From assembly GCA_012932865.1 (NCBI GenBank), contig SAXG01000013.1, positions 434,001 through 498,000 of the forward strand: a stretch of DNA of 64,000 nucleotides, in the 5' to 3' direction. Positions 11,627 through 22,383 of this stretch are shown here, one piece after another (position 1 is the stretch's first letter; each line of letters opens with the position of its first letter). Origin of the DNA: Amylostereum areolatum (lineage: Eukaryota; Basidiomycota; Agaricomycetes; Russulales; Stereaceae). Below the pieces are notes generated by a model, which searched no databases, was not told the DNA's origin, and worked only from the letters and a program-made list of their open reading frames with translations. A program made the position numbers and the translations under genes.

Positions 11627-12050
11627 CGGTATATGGAAAAGAGGAATTGGGTGGGGAATGTGGGAGATGATGTGGAATCCATTTCCAATTTTCGGCCTTT
11701 ATATATTCGGGATGGGTCACGGTGGAGAAGGAGAGGGGTATGCTCTCGATTTTTCGAGGACGAAAGCAGGAAAATAGTGACTAATGCAGTTTGGTCTATG
11801 ACGATCACTTATTCAGCCCGATCAGCTCTTTGGTACTTAGCTCAAGTACTTAGGTGTCTTGCACACTCCCCACTATATCATCGCGGTTCAGCGACTCAGC
11901 GACTTAGCGTGCCATTACCTTCCCGAGACTGGACAAAGGCCAGGTTTCAATTGAGTTTCAATTGCAATGTTGATATTCTTAAAGGCTTGTAAAGTAACAT
12001 CGGTGACCCTCGGTGACCGCGTACAACGCCGGATTCCAGAAAGTTAAACA
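11627..12050. other. Intergenic region, promoter of the reductase
   Basis: Holds the upstream region of the minus-strand reductase and the left flank of the composite transposon. Short repeats such as CGGTGACC occur near 12001-12020. No gene seen. Confidence 0.5.
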
Positions 12051-12110
12051 TTTGAACGGACGCGCTACATAGCGTTGTGGCGTGGCGCCGTGGCACTGAG
12101 GCGTGGCGCC
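12051..12110 (+). repeat. Left terminal inverted repeat (imperfect)
   Basis: Starts TTTGAACGG and continues with GCGC and GTGGCGTGGCG-type blocks. The reverse complement of 22384-22447 starts with the same nine bases and follows a similar block order, with scattered mismatches and small gaps. Confidence 0.55.
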
Positions 12111-12231
12111 ATGGCGCCATGGCGGCGCGTTGAAGCTAGTTCTCAGTTAACTTCCCGTGGCGCCATGGCGGTCGCCACGTCAAGCATTCCAGAGTCTTTG
12201 AAGAGACTTTCGCGCCATGGCGCCATGGCGC
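12105..12231. repeat. Left subterminal palindrome array
   Basis: Copies of GGCGCCATGGCG occur at 12105-12127 (doubled), 12159-12170 (single) and 12211-12230 (doubled). The unit is a perfect palindrome (CGCCATGGCG). The same doubled unit occurs at the right end and was not noticed elsewhere in the window. Clustered subterminal repeats are typical transposase binding sites. Confidence 0.7.
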
Positions 12232-12246
12232 TGTGGCGGGTCCTGT

Positions 12247-12323
12247 GTATATAAGTCGTGTGCGCAAAGCCCCGACTTGAATCTAAGTTCCCCCGCCCCC
12301 GCCCCCGCCCCCGCCCCCGCCCA
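12247..12323 (+). promoter_or_regulatory. TATA box and C-rich leader of the KDZ gene
   Basis: GTATATAAG at about 12246-12254 lies ~95 bp before the start codon at 12347. The leader then carries a microsatellite of about five CCCCCG units (12291-12323), which could form a G-quadruplex on the opposite strand. Confidence 0.5.
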
Positions 12324-12346
12324 TCTCCCATCCACCTCCATAGATT

Positions 12347-14550
12347 ATGTCGCTTTCTACTCTTATTTCTCCTCTGCTTGTCCACTCTGACGGCCTTGCT
12401 GAGACCGTTTCGGTTGATGCTCTTCTTCTCTTTTTTCGACTTATCGCGCAGCTGAAGGAACGCCTTTCCTGGCACTGCGCCTCCTCCTACTCCGGCCCTC
12501 CTCACCGCTTACCCTCCAACGTCGTCGGCTTCTTAGCGTCTGCCTTACATCTCGACCCTTCCGTCGTCACCGATCTTTGGGCCATTTACCAAGACCTTGC
12601 ATGGTCGATGACTACTGCGGACGGCTCTTTGCAAGGGAGGTATCGAGCGGGAGATCTTCTGGACGTTTTCATGCACCACGGACTGCCCTTCGATATTGGT
12701 GAGTGCTAATATTTGACTTTTTTTTCTAACCGTAATTTACTGACGTAGTCTCGTAAGGCTTTGGCGACCTTTACCCTCCGACACGGGTTTGCTTCAACCC
12801 CCTGTGCACGGCACCAGGACCTGGCCAAGCACAGATACCCCGCGATCTCTCCAAGATCGAGTTCATCCGCGTCGTCCATTTTACCAGAGAATACGGTCCC
12901 GTCCCCGTGCTATCTTTCTCGGCAACGTGCCGAAGTATGCCTTATTTACCTTGTAAACCTTCCGCTCAGGGCTAATAAGTTGTCTGTACCAGATTGTGGG
13001 ACACACTATTATCCAACTTATTACGTCCACGGTCACGCCTCCAACCGGAAGCGCACATACTATCCGGGTTCACCATCGACCATTCATGTCACCAAACATA
13101 TTTTTGTCGAGACCTCCCTCTGCATGCGATTCACGAACTCGATGGTTTGCGCCTGGTGAGTCTTTCGAGTCGACCTTGATATGAACCTTAAACTGACCAT
13201 CAGATTAGGGTTTCCGCGAGCAATAACGGACGCATATACGACTTGGAACACGGCGAAGCACGAGTCCGCTTCCCAGCTGCTTGGTCTGTCTCTCCGTCGA
13301 TGACCGTCACCATCGTCTGGGACGCGTTTTTCCTTCTCGCTTTGATCAGAGACCACAAGGAGCGCGGCGATCAGCTTCGCCTATCCAATGTCGGTGATCA
13401 GTCAAAGCGTCTTGAGGAAGCCCTCAACGCACGGAACAATCTCATGGCAGGACAAGGCCAGGAGTGCTGGAATCATGCGTGTGATCGATGCTGCGCCATA
13501 GAAGTCAAGGGTGAACTCGATGAGCCCAGTACGTCCCATTCGACACTTGTGTTTGGATCCTGTCTGACCTTCCCCTACTAGGTGTAATGCGCGCCGTTGT
13601 TATGGACGGCGTTACAGTCGGTCGGCCGTGCTGCAATGTGCATGATTGCCAGGGCAAGCTACCTTCCCAGCGAGCAAGATTCTGTGACGAGCACTCGTAC
13701 AAGGACAAGCTTTGCGTCGTTGATGGATGTGATGCAGACGCTGGTGTGGGTTTCCGCACTTGCTCTGACGCATCCCACCGCCGCTTGGAGGACACGAAGG
13801 ACCAGTCCGCGCTATTTCAACTGCGACGCCGCCTTGAACGCCAGAAGTTGTTGCGGGCAGAAGAAACTGGCGAGGGCGAAACGGAGGAGCTGCTAGAGGT
13901 GGAAGAAGGGATGGGATGCCCGGACAAGTCGGATGCAGGGAACGTGAAGTTGCGGGCACGGTTTGGGCGGCGTCGCACTCACAACGAGCAGCTGTGTGTT
14001 GCGACGTGTGGTGTAATGCTGGGCCGCGCGACTTTTTTTGGGTCGGAGGCGATTAACGGTGCTCGAGTGAGTAAATTCTTTCGGTGTCGTTCTGTTCATT
14101 GCCTCACACTTAGTGCAGGAGTTCCTGCACGGTCTTTTCCCCACGAAAAATTCCCTCCCACAAGTCATCTTCTACGACAACGCCTGCAGCCTGCAGAAGC
14201 ATATCATTGCGGAAGGTGACACTCACTTCTCCAATTGCGCTTTACCGGTTGACGTGTTTCACATGAAGACGAAGCATAAAGACTCCGACGATTTCTGTGG
14301 ACAGCACTGTAACCCGGCGCTGTTCCCAGACCTCGTGGTGCATGGTCGTTGGCGATTCAACTCGTCAGCCGCGGAGATGACGAACTCGTGGTTTGTTGGA
14401 TATCAGGCGATTGTGAGGGAGATGAGGGAGGTGCGATATGATTACTTCTTGGACGAGATGGTGAAGTTGCGCAACCGTATGATCGTGGACGATCTTCGCA
14501 AAACCGGCGCCCATCCGTTTCATCTGTCTAGGGACTACTTACTGTCTTAA
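12347..14550 (+). CDS. KDZ-family transposase with CxC cysteine clusters
   Basis: Six exons join into one open 642-residue frame: 12347-12698, 12758-12934, 12993-13155, 13209-13528, 13582-14066, 14119-14550. The protein matches the Agaricomycete CxC5/CxC6 type of KDZ (Kyakuja-Dileera-Zisupton) transposases. An N-terminal helical part leads to LYPPTRVCFNPLC, then TCRNCGTHYYPTYY (about 178), CDRCC (about 325) and a Cys/His cluster GRPCCNVHDC...FCDEHS...CVVDGCD (350-400). The RNase H-like core follows: RFGRRRTHNEQ, VIFYDNACSL (Asp near 519), DVFHMKTKH, FCGQHCNP, SSAAEMTNSWF, and a Glu in FLDEMVKLRNRM near 611. No stop or frameshift was found, so it could be active. It ends 210 bp from the convergent TET gene. 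Confidence 0.9.
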
Positions 14551-14760
14551 TATCCATTACATGCACATTTATAACTATGCTATTTAAACTCATGTGTTGG
14601 CTGCTATTAACCTCGCTCTTGATCGCCGCGTGTGGTTTGTGTGTAAGAAATTGGTACGCGAGTTGCGAGTCACAGTTCGTCGTTCGACGCGTCTCGGTCG
14701 ATCTTCGTACATGCTGTTCACTCCGTACGCGTCTGACTCCATAATCTATTATGGCGTGCC
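14551..14760. other. Convergent intergenic gap between KDZ and TET genes
   Basis: 210 bp separate the two stop codons. No terminator-like or coding feature recognised. Confidence 0.5.
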
Positions 14761-16626
14761 CTACACACTGCCTGAGCCATCATCAACCTCCATCTCCACA
14801 CCGAACACGTTAGAAACATCTGCCGCGAGATCCTTCACCTTCGAGAGCAACAAGATATGGGTATCCCACCGCGTGGGATCTGCCGCCTCCATTTCCACCT
14901 TCCGCTGAGGGTCATGCACCGCCAGATCGCCCAGCTTCCGAAATCCGCTGGCCACCCACCGGAACAAACCCCCTGCACTGTACTGGGTGATAGAGCACCG
15001 AACCTCGCCAGGCTGGACCGGTGTGTTCGAGTGAACGATGCATGCTGAGAGTATGCAACACTCCGAGTTTGGGGGGAACTCTATAATCAAACCAAGTGAA
15101 TGCAGGACAAGGTGGCCGCCCGCTTGAGGGTCGAAGTTCCCGAGCGCCGTAATCGAGCACCATCCGCTGGCAAGGTTGCGGTGGTCGGTGTGCGGGGTGG
15201 TAATGACTTGCCCTCCGAGGTTGAATGTCGTTGCTGCCCATACCGAGTTCGGGTATGGACGTTTCAGCTTCGAGTCGCGCTCGCATAGCGCGTTAAGGGT
15301 ATCGTCAAATTTCTTGAATAGCTTCGGGGCCGTCGTGGCAAAAGACGCTATAATTGTGCACATAAGTATATGTAGGTCGGGGGGCAATGCATACGTACCG
15401 CTCCCGTGGCCAGCTAGGCGTATAACGTCGTTGTCCGCGAGAAGGCGATCAACCTCGGTCTGCTTGCCCTTGCTGGCTTGCTTGCGGTTCATCGGGCCCT
15501 GTCGGTACGGTTAGAAGCAGCAGGTGATGTTCAAAACTAATCAGCCAAACCTTTTGTCCACCTCCGTAGGATACCCCGGCATGGAAGCACGGGTACTCAC
15601 CACGCCGATGCTTCGAGTCGGTCTCATTGAAGTAGAAACGTTGCCCAAGGTCGACCAGCTTGAGACAGACGCGGCCACACGCCTCGTCCCAGGTTGGATC
15701 GTCGGGGCGGCCGTGCATGGCACACATGATGTAGCCGTTTCTATCGACAAGACGAGCGGCTTACTGCATACGTGCATACTTGTGAGCTGAGGCATGCTAG
15801 AGGAGGGAGAGACCCACCGTCCATCCCAGCGTATCTTTCGAAGGCTTGCGGGGGCGCCATCGGGGAGAGCCTCACGTCCCAACCATGCGGTTTTCGTATG
15901 AGGTAGGTCGCGAGCGGCAATGGTGCACTTGAATTGCATGATCTTCGTGTACTTGTGGATGACGTGCGGTCGCATTTTGAATTTCAGAATGGCTGTATTT
16001 GCCCGCGCACGCTCCTGCGCTCGTTTGCGACGCTCTGCCTTGGTGAGCTGGGTGCTGGATGAACTGCCGGCCGCCGCAGGCCGATGCACGTGTTGTCCTA
16101 TTTGCCTGAAGGCGAACCCATCGAGAGGGGTCCGGGACTGTACTGAAGGAGAGGGTGAGCTGTAATAGACGAAGCGTCAGCACTGTCAGTGACCAGCACG
16201 GAGGCGACGCACCTATCCCGCTCCCCAGCAATTCTACTTCTGCCGGCCTCAGCCTGCTCTTCGTCCTCGTCCTCCTCAGCCTCCTCCAAGTCCGAGTCCG
16301 GTTCGTCGACTTCGCGCGCAACAGCAGCCTGGTAGAGATCCATGATGTCGATTTCGATATCCACGACATCGAAGACGTCGCGGTCTCCTGGGAAGAGACG
16401 TCGCAGGTCCGGGAACGCGTCTGTGTGCGGGCTGCACGGTTTTGCATGCGATTGGAAGGGTGAGCCGCGTGGCGGCGTTCGTGCTTGTGGTGGAGGCGGT
16501 GGCGGAGACGGAGGAGGCGAGAGCGGAGAGCTATGTCGGCGCAAACGCTCCGAGCGACGAAGCTGCGAGGGGTATGAGTTTGGCTACGAGCAGCGGTAAG
16601 ATTTTACGCACAGGGGTCCGCGCCAT
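14761..16626 (-). CDS. TET/JBP family 2-oxoglutarate Fe(II) dioxygenase
   Basis: Predicted nuclear enzyme that oxidises 5-methylcytosine in DNA, like the Coprinopsis TET protein. Six minus-strand exons give an open 527-residue frame: 16612-16626, 16213-16562, 15818-16159, 15551-15740, 15399-15498, 14761-15347. The five-codon first exon is the least certain. Residues 1-150 are proline-rich, then acidic (DEPDSDLEEAEEDEDEEQ). The dioxygenase follows: RVCLKLVDLGQRFYF, VSYGGGQK, FPNS-like PYPNSVWAATTFN, the iron-binding HTD in TPHTDHRN (about 387), the distal His in CIVHSNTP (about 441), and the 2-oxoglutarate-binding Arg in GEVRCSITQYSAGG (about 452). All expected catalytic residues are present. 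It sits tail-to-tail with the KDZ transposase. Confidence 0.9.
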
Positions 16627-16663
16627 TATACCGTGCCAGGTGTTGAGGGGGGGTCGTCTGGAG

Positions 16664-16690
16664 AGGGTGAGGGTGAGGGTGAGGGTGAGG
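16664..16690 (+). repeat. TGAGGG microsatellite, potential G-quadruplex
   Basis: Four to five GGGTGA units in a row, just upstream (in TET orientation) of the proposed TET start codon at 16626. The pattern of four G3 runs with 3-base loops meets the usual G-quadruplex definition. Confidence 0.7.
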
Positions 16691-16749
16691 CCGGTGACTC
16701 GTGAGGAACGGAGCGAAGGGGGGGAGAACGTGGGAAACCGTCGACGCGC

Positions 16750-16790
16750 TCGGACGCGTCGCGTCCAAGACGCGTCCAAGGCGCGTCCCG
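16750..16790. promoter_or_regulatory. ACGCGT cluster between TET and bHLH genes
   Basis: Two ACGCGT sites (16754-16759, 16770-16775) in GACGCGTCC contexts, plus a related GCGCGT. ACGCGT is the MluI cell-cycle box bound by MBF in fungi. The role here is inferred from sequence only. The whole stretch 16627-17478 is GC-rich and otherwise without a recognised gene. Confidence 0.3.
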
Positions 16791-17478
16791 TTGCGCGTCG
16801 CAGTCGGCTCGCAGCGACCCCGTCTGGAGCACATAGCAGCAGCGGGGTCGAGCACTGCACGACCTCAGCCCGTGCGTCCGCGTACAGCTCGACGGGTTTG
16901 CTACCTGCAAACGCAACGCCGACGCTGCCGATGACCGCTACGGGCGCGCTTCGAGGCCGCTCTCGACGAGAGTTACGCTGTGTGCAGCGCCTGCACTCGT
17001 CGGGGGGTAGAGCGGCCTCGATGGGACGTACGGTAGGTTGGAACGGGGTGCAAGGCTCATTGCGACGTACCGTTGGGGGAGGTTGGTAGGTAAGCAACGT
17101 TCGATTTTTTTCACCATCCTTTTATATATATGCTGACCTGTTTTTGACAGCCGCCGCGTGATCGCAAGCTCAGCTGTGACAGCGCCGCTCACTTCGGTGT
17201 TGGATCCGCGTTTCGTACAGATGTTCGTAGTCGTACTCGTCCCCGTCCCTCACAATTATCCGGTATGTCTTACCTTGTCATCCATGCAGCCAGTGCATTG
17301 TTGATCATCACCTTCAATAGACCTTTCGTAAATTCTGTGCATTGGTACTCGTACTTATACATCTGCCCGCGACGCGTGGAGTACGTATCCGCCTCACGCT
17401 CATCACACGATTCGTGAGCGCGGCCGTACTCATTTGGTCCCAGACGTGTGGTCGCTGTCGTGCGCCGCAACCGCTATC

Positions 17479-18562
17479 ATGCCCATGCACTGTACGTACC
17501 TATTTCCATCTCTGTTTATTCCCTCCGCCTCTGACATCATCCTCTCCTTTTAGTGTTGTCCCCCCACCTCAGCTTCACCGGGCTCAATCTCGTCAACCCC
17601 ATGACCGAGTACACCTTCTCCGGTCCTTCGTACACGACCACGACCAGCTCCGCCCGCCCCCACACTACTCCCATGAACAGCGGCATCCGCCCCAACCTCC
17701 TCAGCACCGGCAACATGTCTTCGGGCAGCATGCAATTGGGCGGAACCCGCCGTGGCTCTGGAACCCACTCGCCCTCCCTTGCCGCCATTCCCCGCTCCCA
17801 CCGCTACAACCCCATCGCCATCTCCCCACGCATCACCCATAGTGCCATGGCCCGCAAGCGGCGCGCGGCCAAGCAGGAGGACTTTTCGGACGACAATGAC
17901 GATTTTGCGCCGATCCCCAGCTTCCCCAGCAGCAGCTCCAATAAGGTGTACATACACATCTTTTCATTGATCCTTCCCTTTTCTCTTTTCTGCTAATCCG
18001 TTCCCTAGGGCCCTTAGTCGCTGCGAGGAGATCCGCCGTCAGCGCATCGAGTCGGAGCAAAGGAGGCGCGACGAGCTTCGGGACGGTTACCGCCGTCTCA
18101 AGGACGTCCTCCCGGTGTCGAACCAGAAATCGAGCAAGGTCTCGTTCCTCCACCGAGCGACGAGCGACATCAAGTACCTCGAGATGACGCAGCAGCAGCT
18201 GCAGACACGGCTTCAGAACGCGGAGAACGAGACCCGGCGCCTTCAAGGGTGAGTCACTCGCCGCTCTCGGCTCCTCTCTCTGCACCCGTCCTAACTGATG
18301 CTTTTGTCCGCGGCGCAGGGTTAACGAGGTGCTCATGCTCAACACCGCCGGGCAGCGTGCGGCCATGTCCGAGTACATCCCGCCGCCGCCGCGGGCGCGG
18401 TACACGGCGCAGCCAGTGTTGAAGCAGCTGCAGCCGGGCAGGGCCAAGGAGAAGCTCGTATTCTGGGAGGACGCGGACGTGCGGAGGCTGCTCGAGGCGG
18501 GCTTCACAGAGATGTATGCATCCCCCCGATTCAGTATCCCCGGTTCCTGCCCACGGCGCTAG
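17479..18562 (+). CDS. bHLH transcription factor
   Basis: Sequence-specific DNA-binding protein. Exons 17479-17491, 17554-17947, 18009-18248 and 18319-18562 join in frame to 296 residues. The N-terminal ~130 residues are Ser/Thr/Pro-rich with a basic patch (ARKRRAAK). The bHLH domain covers about 137-205: basic region RRQRIESEQRRRDELRDGY, then RLKDVLPVSNQKSSKVSFL and RATSDIKYLEMTQQQLQ, running into a leucine-zipper-like helix. The tail has PPPPRARY and VFWEDADVRRLLEAGF. The first 13-base exon is uncertain; translation could start at the Met of MTEYTF. A further exon could extend the end to about 18716. It lies inside the composite element, so it may be captured cargo. Confidence 0.75.
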
Positions 18563-19402
18563 GGTCCCTGCAGCGGTCGTGCTGCGACGACAACCACTGA
18601 GAAACATGGAGGAGAGGTGGGCTGGGGATGGAAGGCAGTGGCGATGGCGGAGGGACTTGGGGACGGCAGGGCAATCTGTTGGAAAGAGAGGCGGTCAGCC
18701 ATCGTTCCTTCTGTAACTGTCGACGGCTGACCTTCTGCTAGAATCCATGGCCTACCTTCACGGCCAACACACGCCATCGCGACACCTGACGCCGTGTCAT
18801 ACGATGCACGCGCATACGTGTGGAACGTCGTGTACGGCTTGCGGGGATGCTGGGGCTTGCAACGAGTGGGCGGTTGCCCCTGCGCATGCCGACAGCGATG
18901 ACAACTTTGCGGGGAGCTGTAACGCGTCTCGTCCCGTGCGCGCCGTCCGTCTCGTGCTTGCGAGAGGTCTGTGTCGTGGTCTGTGGCGGGAGGAAATCGT
19001 CGCGGGAGGTAGAGGAAAGTGTGAGTGTGTGAGGGGAGTGCGGCTGATCACAGACCTTTATCCTCTTGTTCTCCACTATCCGCTTTTATTTCCCCATCCT
19101 CCACATTGCTTGCTGTACGTTGAGGGAGCGGATGCGTGCGTTGTTGCGAGCTGAAGTCGAACGCGCACGATGGCAAAGTTCTTGTTGATGCGTGCATCGC
19201 ACGACACCACGCAGAGGGCCGTGTTGGATGCAAGAGGCAACAGCAAGAGAAAAATGGAGACGGCCGAGATGCTTCGGAAGTGAAGTGCATGTTGGTGGGG
19301 TATGAAAAACTTCTGTATTATGGATCTCTAGAATTATGTGCAACTAAGATACATAATATACGCGGGGGGGGGATGTAGTATCTAAGGTCAAGACAGGATG
19401 GA
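18563..19402. other. Region without a recognised gene
   Basis: Possible 3' region of the bHLH gene, including an alternative last exon to about 18716, and the 3' side of the minus-strand gene ending at 19403. A poly-G tract occurs near 19363. Nothing else recognised. Confidence 0.5.
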
Positions 19403-22199
19403 TTAAGAGATAGCTTCGTTAATGGCTTGGAGAGTGTTAGGAGTAGGGATGAAAGCACCATAATCCCATGGCTGCCAGTCTTCGATTGGAACGGAGTCGC
19501 CTGTGGGAGAAAAGGTGGAGATTTCTGTGTGTGTATGTAGTAGATTGTCTGTACTAGTACGTGGAGCCATGTCGTCCGCAAACAGAGCCGCATCGTCCAT
19601 CGACGACGGGGCGATGGCTGTGCCATCTAGAAGGGCGAACAGATCGCCGAAAGATTGAGTAGCGGCGTAATCAAATGCTACACCGTGCGCTCCTCCAAGG
19701 TTGGTGAAGGTGTCGGGACCTGAAAGGGAGCCGTTCCGAGTATTTGAGAGAATCGCGTTGGCAGGCGACGAGATACCGGAAGACTCTTCTATCTGGGATG
19801 GGAGGGCTGGAGAAGACATTGAAGTGGTGCCAGAAAGGGAGGATGATGGTGAGGGGAGAGCAGCGCCCTCATAAAACAGTTGGGGAGGTGGGGAGGGCGA
19901 CGCCGATGAGGCCGGAGATCCTGCTGAGTCAAGTGCCACCCCCCCATCCTCCCAGGGAAGTTTTGCGTCCGGGGATGCGCCGCGTACCTCGTGTCGGTAG
20001 TTCCCAAATGCTGCCGCTGTAGACGAGCCCAAAGCAAGGTAACGCTTCCAGGTCGCTGGTGATCCCATGTGGAGAACCTGCACAACATATCGGAAGGTCG
20101 ACGCCCCACACGTCCTCAAGCCAAAAACCCTGAGGACCGCGCTAGACTGGGTCTCCCTCGGCCCTCCCTTCTTCGGCTCCACCACAACTGCCTTATTGAC
20201 TTCCTCGACGCCCTTCCAGATCGCGGAAAAGGAGAACTCGGAAGGGAATTTGAGGGTTGTCGAGGAACTCGAACGGGAGCGAGAGTTGAAACGCCGAGAT
20301 GTTACGATAGGCGACGGGGATTCGGAAGGGGTATCCTGGAGATGGGCATCGGAGGGGATGTGGATCGGAATGGTTGGTGGGGGTGTGGGCATCGTAGTGG
20401 GTGTGGGCGTCGTAGCCACAGCCGCTGAAGGCAATACCGCAGCGCCTTCCACTGCGTCATTTGTCGAAATAGCATGGTCCACGCACGAAGCTGTCGTTGG
20501 GCTGGGAGGCTTCACTTCTGGATTGTCGATCTCGGTGTCGCCCTGGCACAAAAGAAAGGGGTGAGAAACCATATACTGGGATATCAACTGACATAGCACG
20601 CATACCTCTTCAAACTCAAGGATAGATGGGAGCCAGTCGTTTTGTGCCAGATCCTGAATGCCTAGGCGCGCAACCACCGACAACCTGGCCGTGTCCGCTG
20701 GGGCGCGTGCACGCGGGTCCACCCTGAGAAGTGTCGATCCGCCGCTACCATCGCTTCTGACAGGCCCAGGAGATGACATGATGCGTCGCAAGCTACCTTT
20801 TCGACAGGGAAGAGGTGGAGAAGCTGGAACAGGGGAAGACGGGATTGGGGAAGACGGGACTCGCTTCAGAGGTGGCTGTTCAGATGGGTCTGAGGGAGAA
20901 TGCGCGCGTTTCTTTGAACGCGCGTATGGGGGCAACTCTAGGCAGTCTTGATCCTGAAGGTAAGGCCCGCCGATGCCGTTCGGCATTGCACGGATAAGGA
21001 GTTCGGTCTCTGCACCAGACAGCGTTCTCGATGCCCCGGCCGCCGTGATTACCCATGTACGCTTCTCCGGAGCAAAGATCTGCGCACAGAGGCGCATAGA
21101 CGGTGTAGAGGAGGGTGGAAAGAGGAGTCCTGACGCGCTGGAATCGTCGAGCTTGAATATAGGGTAGAATGGAACTGGCTCTTGTATTGTGTCGGGGCCA
21201 ACACCTGCCTAGAGAGGAGAGTTAGTACACCCACAAACCGTATTGTGGAACGCACGCACCTGACGCCAAACCTTGATCGTAATCTCTCGCTTTCTCGCTG
21301 TTTCAGCCTGACGTTCGCCGACTACACGCTTCCGATCGGCAATGACTCCTTCTGATACCTGGGTCCATGTATTCTGGACCGGATGAGCGAGCGTTCTGGA
21401 CGCCGATGCCGATGAACTTGAGGTAGCCTTCGAAACGGAGGTGGAAGATGCAGCAGTGGACGAAGACGGATAGGGAGTATTATCAGAAGAAGTCAAAGCC
21501 CGAACAACTTTGGCGGGACGGTGCTTAGGCACGTCACATGGCCCGAGAACGTGAGCATCTTTGATACAGCAGGGGCTACATCGATTATGGCGACATTGTA
21601 GGTCCTTCGCAAACTTCTTGCTCCTGCTAGTGCAGAGTCCCTTGTGGCGGTTAACGCAGAGTGAGGGATCGAGGTCGCTCATAGAAACTATGAGCGAGAG
21701 CAATGACTCAGGGTTAGATAGAATATAGTGATCATGAAGAATACACGTACCAGTGCGTCTGTGATAAGAGACACGACGTTGGAATGGCTTCGCAGAAGGT
21801 CGTGTAGACGACGAATGGGGTCCAGAAAATGTAGATGAGGGAGAGGACGTAGTAGTGTCGTGTTGGGGAAAGTAGGCAAAGAATGTTGAAGATGACGGGT
21901 CGCTGTTGATGAGCTTTGTTATTGCCTCTGCTTCACGAAAAGCGTCCTGAGGGTTATCGGATTGAATTTGAGGAGTATAGAAGATGGTGAAGGGACAGCC
22001 CGAACCCGAACACTGGAAGCAGAAGGGTCACAGACGTATAAGCATGCCGGGCTGGAGTGCGTAAACGGACGATAAGAAGGCGTACCCGACGCTGGATACG
22101 TCCACGGTTCTGCGGAGTCGATGATCCGATGTTGACGGTAAGGAAAGGGTCGACAACGCCGCCACAAAGGTCGCAGGGACCCTGTGGGGGAGGGGGCAT
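19403..22199 (-). CDS. GRF-like zinc finger and Cys-cluster protein
   Basis: Five minus-strand exons join in frame to 848 residues: 22086-22199, 21751-22012, 21260-21687, 20606-21208, 19403-20542. Residues 8-50 look like a GRF-type zinc finger: CDLCGG, NRGRIQRRC, then C-x4-C ending GCPFTIFY. The finger is split by the first intron. A second Cys/His cluster follows near 145-185 (LCVNRHKGLC, CRHNRCSPCC, CDVPKH). A helical stretch (VIADRKRVVGERQAETARK, IKVWRQ) comes next, and the rest is long, Ser/Pro-rich and disordered. The last ~100 residues are acidic (FGDLFALLDG, DDAALFADD, IEDWQPWDYG), like an activation domain. I do not recognise a named family. It starts just inside the right terminal array, mirroring the KDZ gene, which suggests it belongs to the element. 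Confidence 0.7.
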
Positions 22200-22230
22200 T
22201 CACGAGAGAACAACGACGTGCAGAGTGAGT

Positions 22231-22241
22231 CTATATATATT
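22231..22241 (-). promoter_or_regulatory. TATA box of the zinc-cluster gene
   Basis: TATATATAG on the minus strand lies about 35 bp upstream of the start codon at 22199 and directly inside the right palindrome array. It mirrors the TATA position of the KDZ gene at the other end. Confidence 0.5.
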
Positions 22242-22267
22242 GTATGGTGCACTGCGCACGAGGTCTC

Positions 22268-22358
22268 GCCGCCATGGCGCCATGGCGCTGGATGCCTTAG
22301 AAACTTAAAGAAAAGAAAAGAAACTTAAAGAAAGGATGCGCCATGGCGCCATGGCGGT
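22268..22358. repeat. Right subterminal palindrome array
   Basis: Doubled CGCCATGGCG units at about 22268-22288 and 22338-22357, separated by an A-rich spacer with repeats of GAAACTTAAAGAAA. Confidence 0.7.
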
Positions 22359-22383
22359 TGTCTTAAGTTTCACGGTTTCAGTT

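Noticed and set aside
12051..12250. CRISPR-like array in the palindrome repeats
   Set aside because: Repeats are short, unevenly spaced, palindromic and in a eukaryotic genome; transposon subterminal repeats explain them.
16531..17097. 188-codon minus-strand open frame in the GC-rich region upstream of TET
   Set aside because: It has low-complexity Arg/Pro/Thr composition created by GC-rich repeats, no domain, and overlaps the splice-supported TET first exons in another frame.
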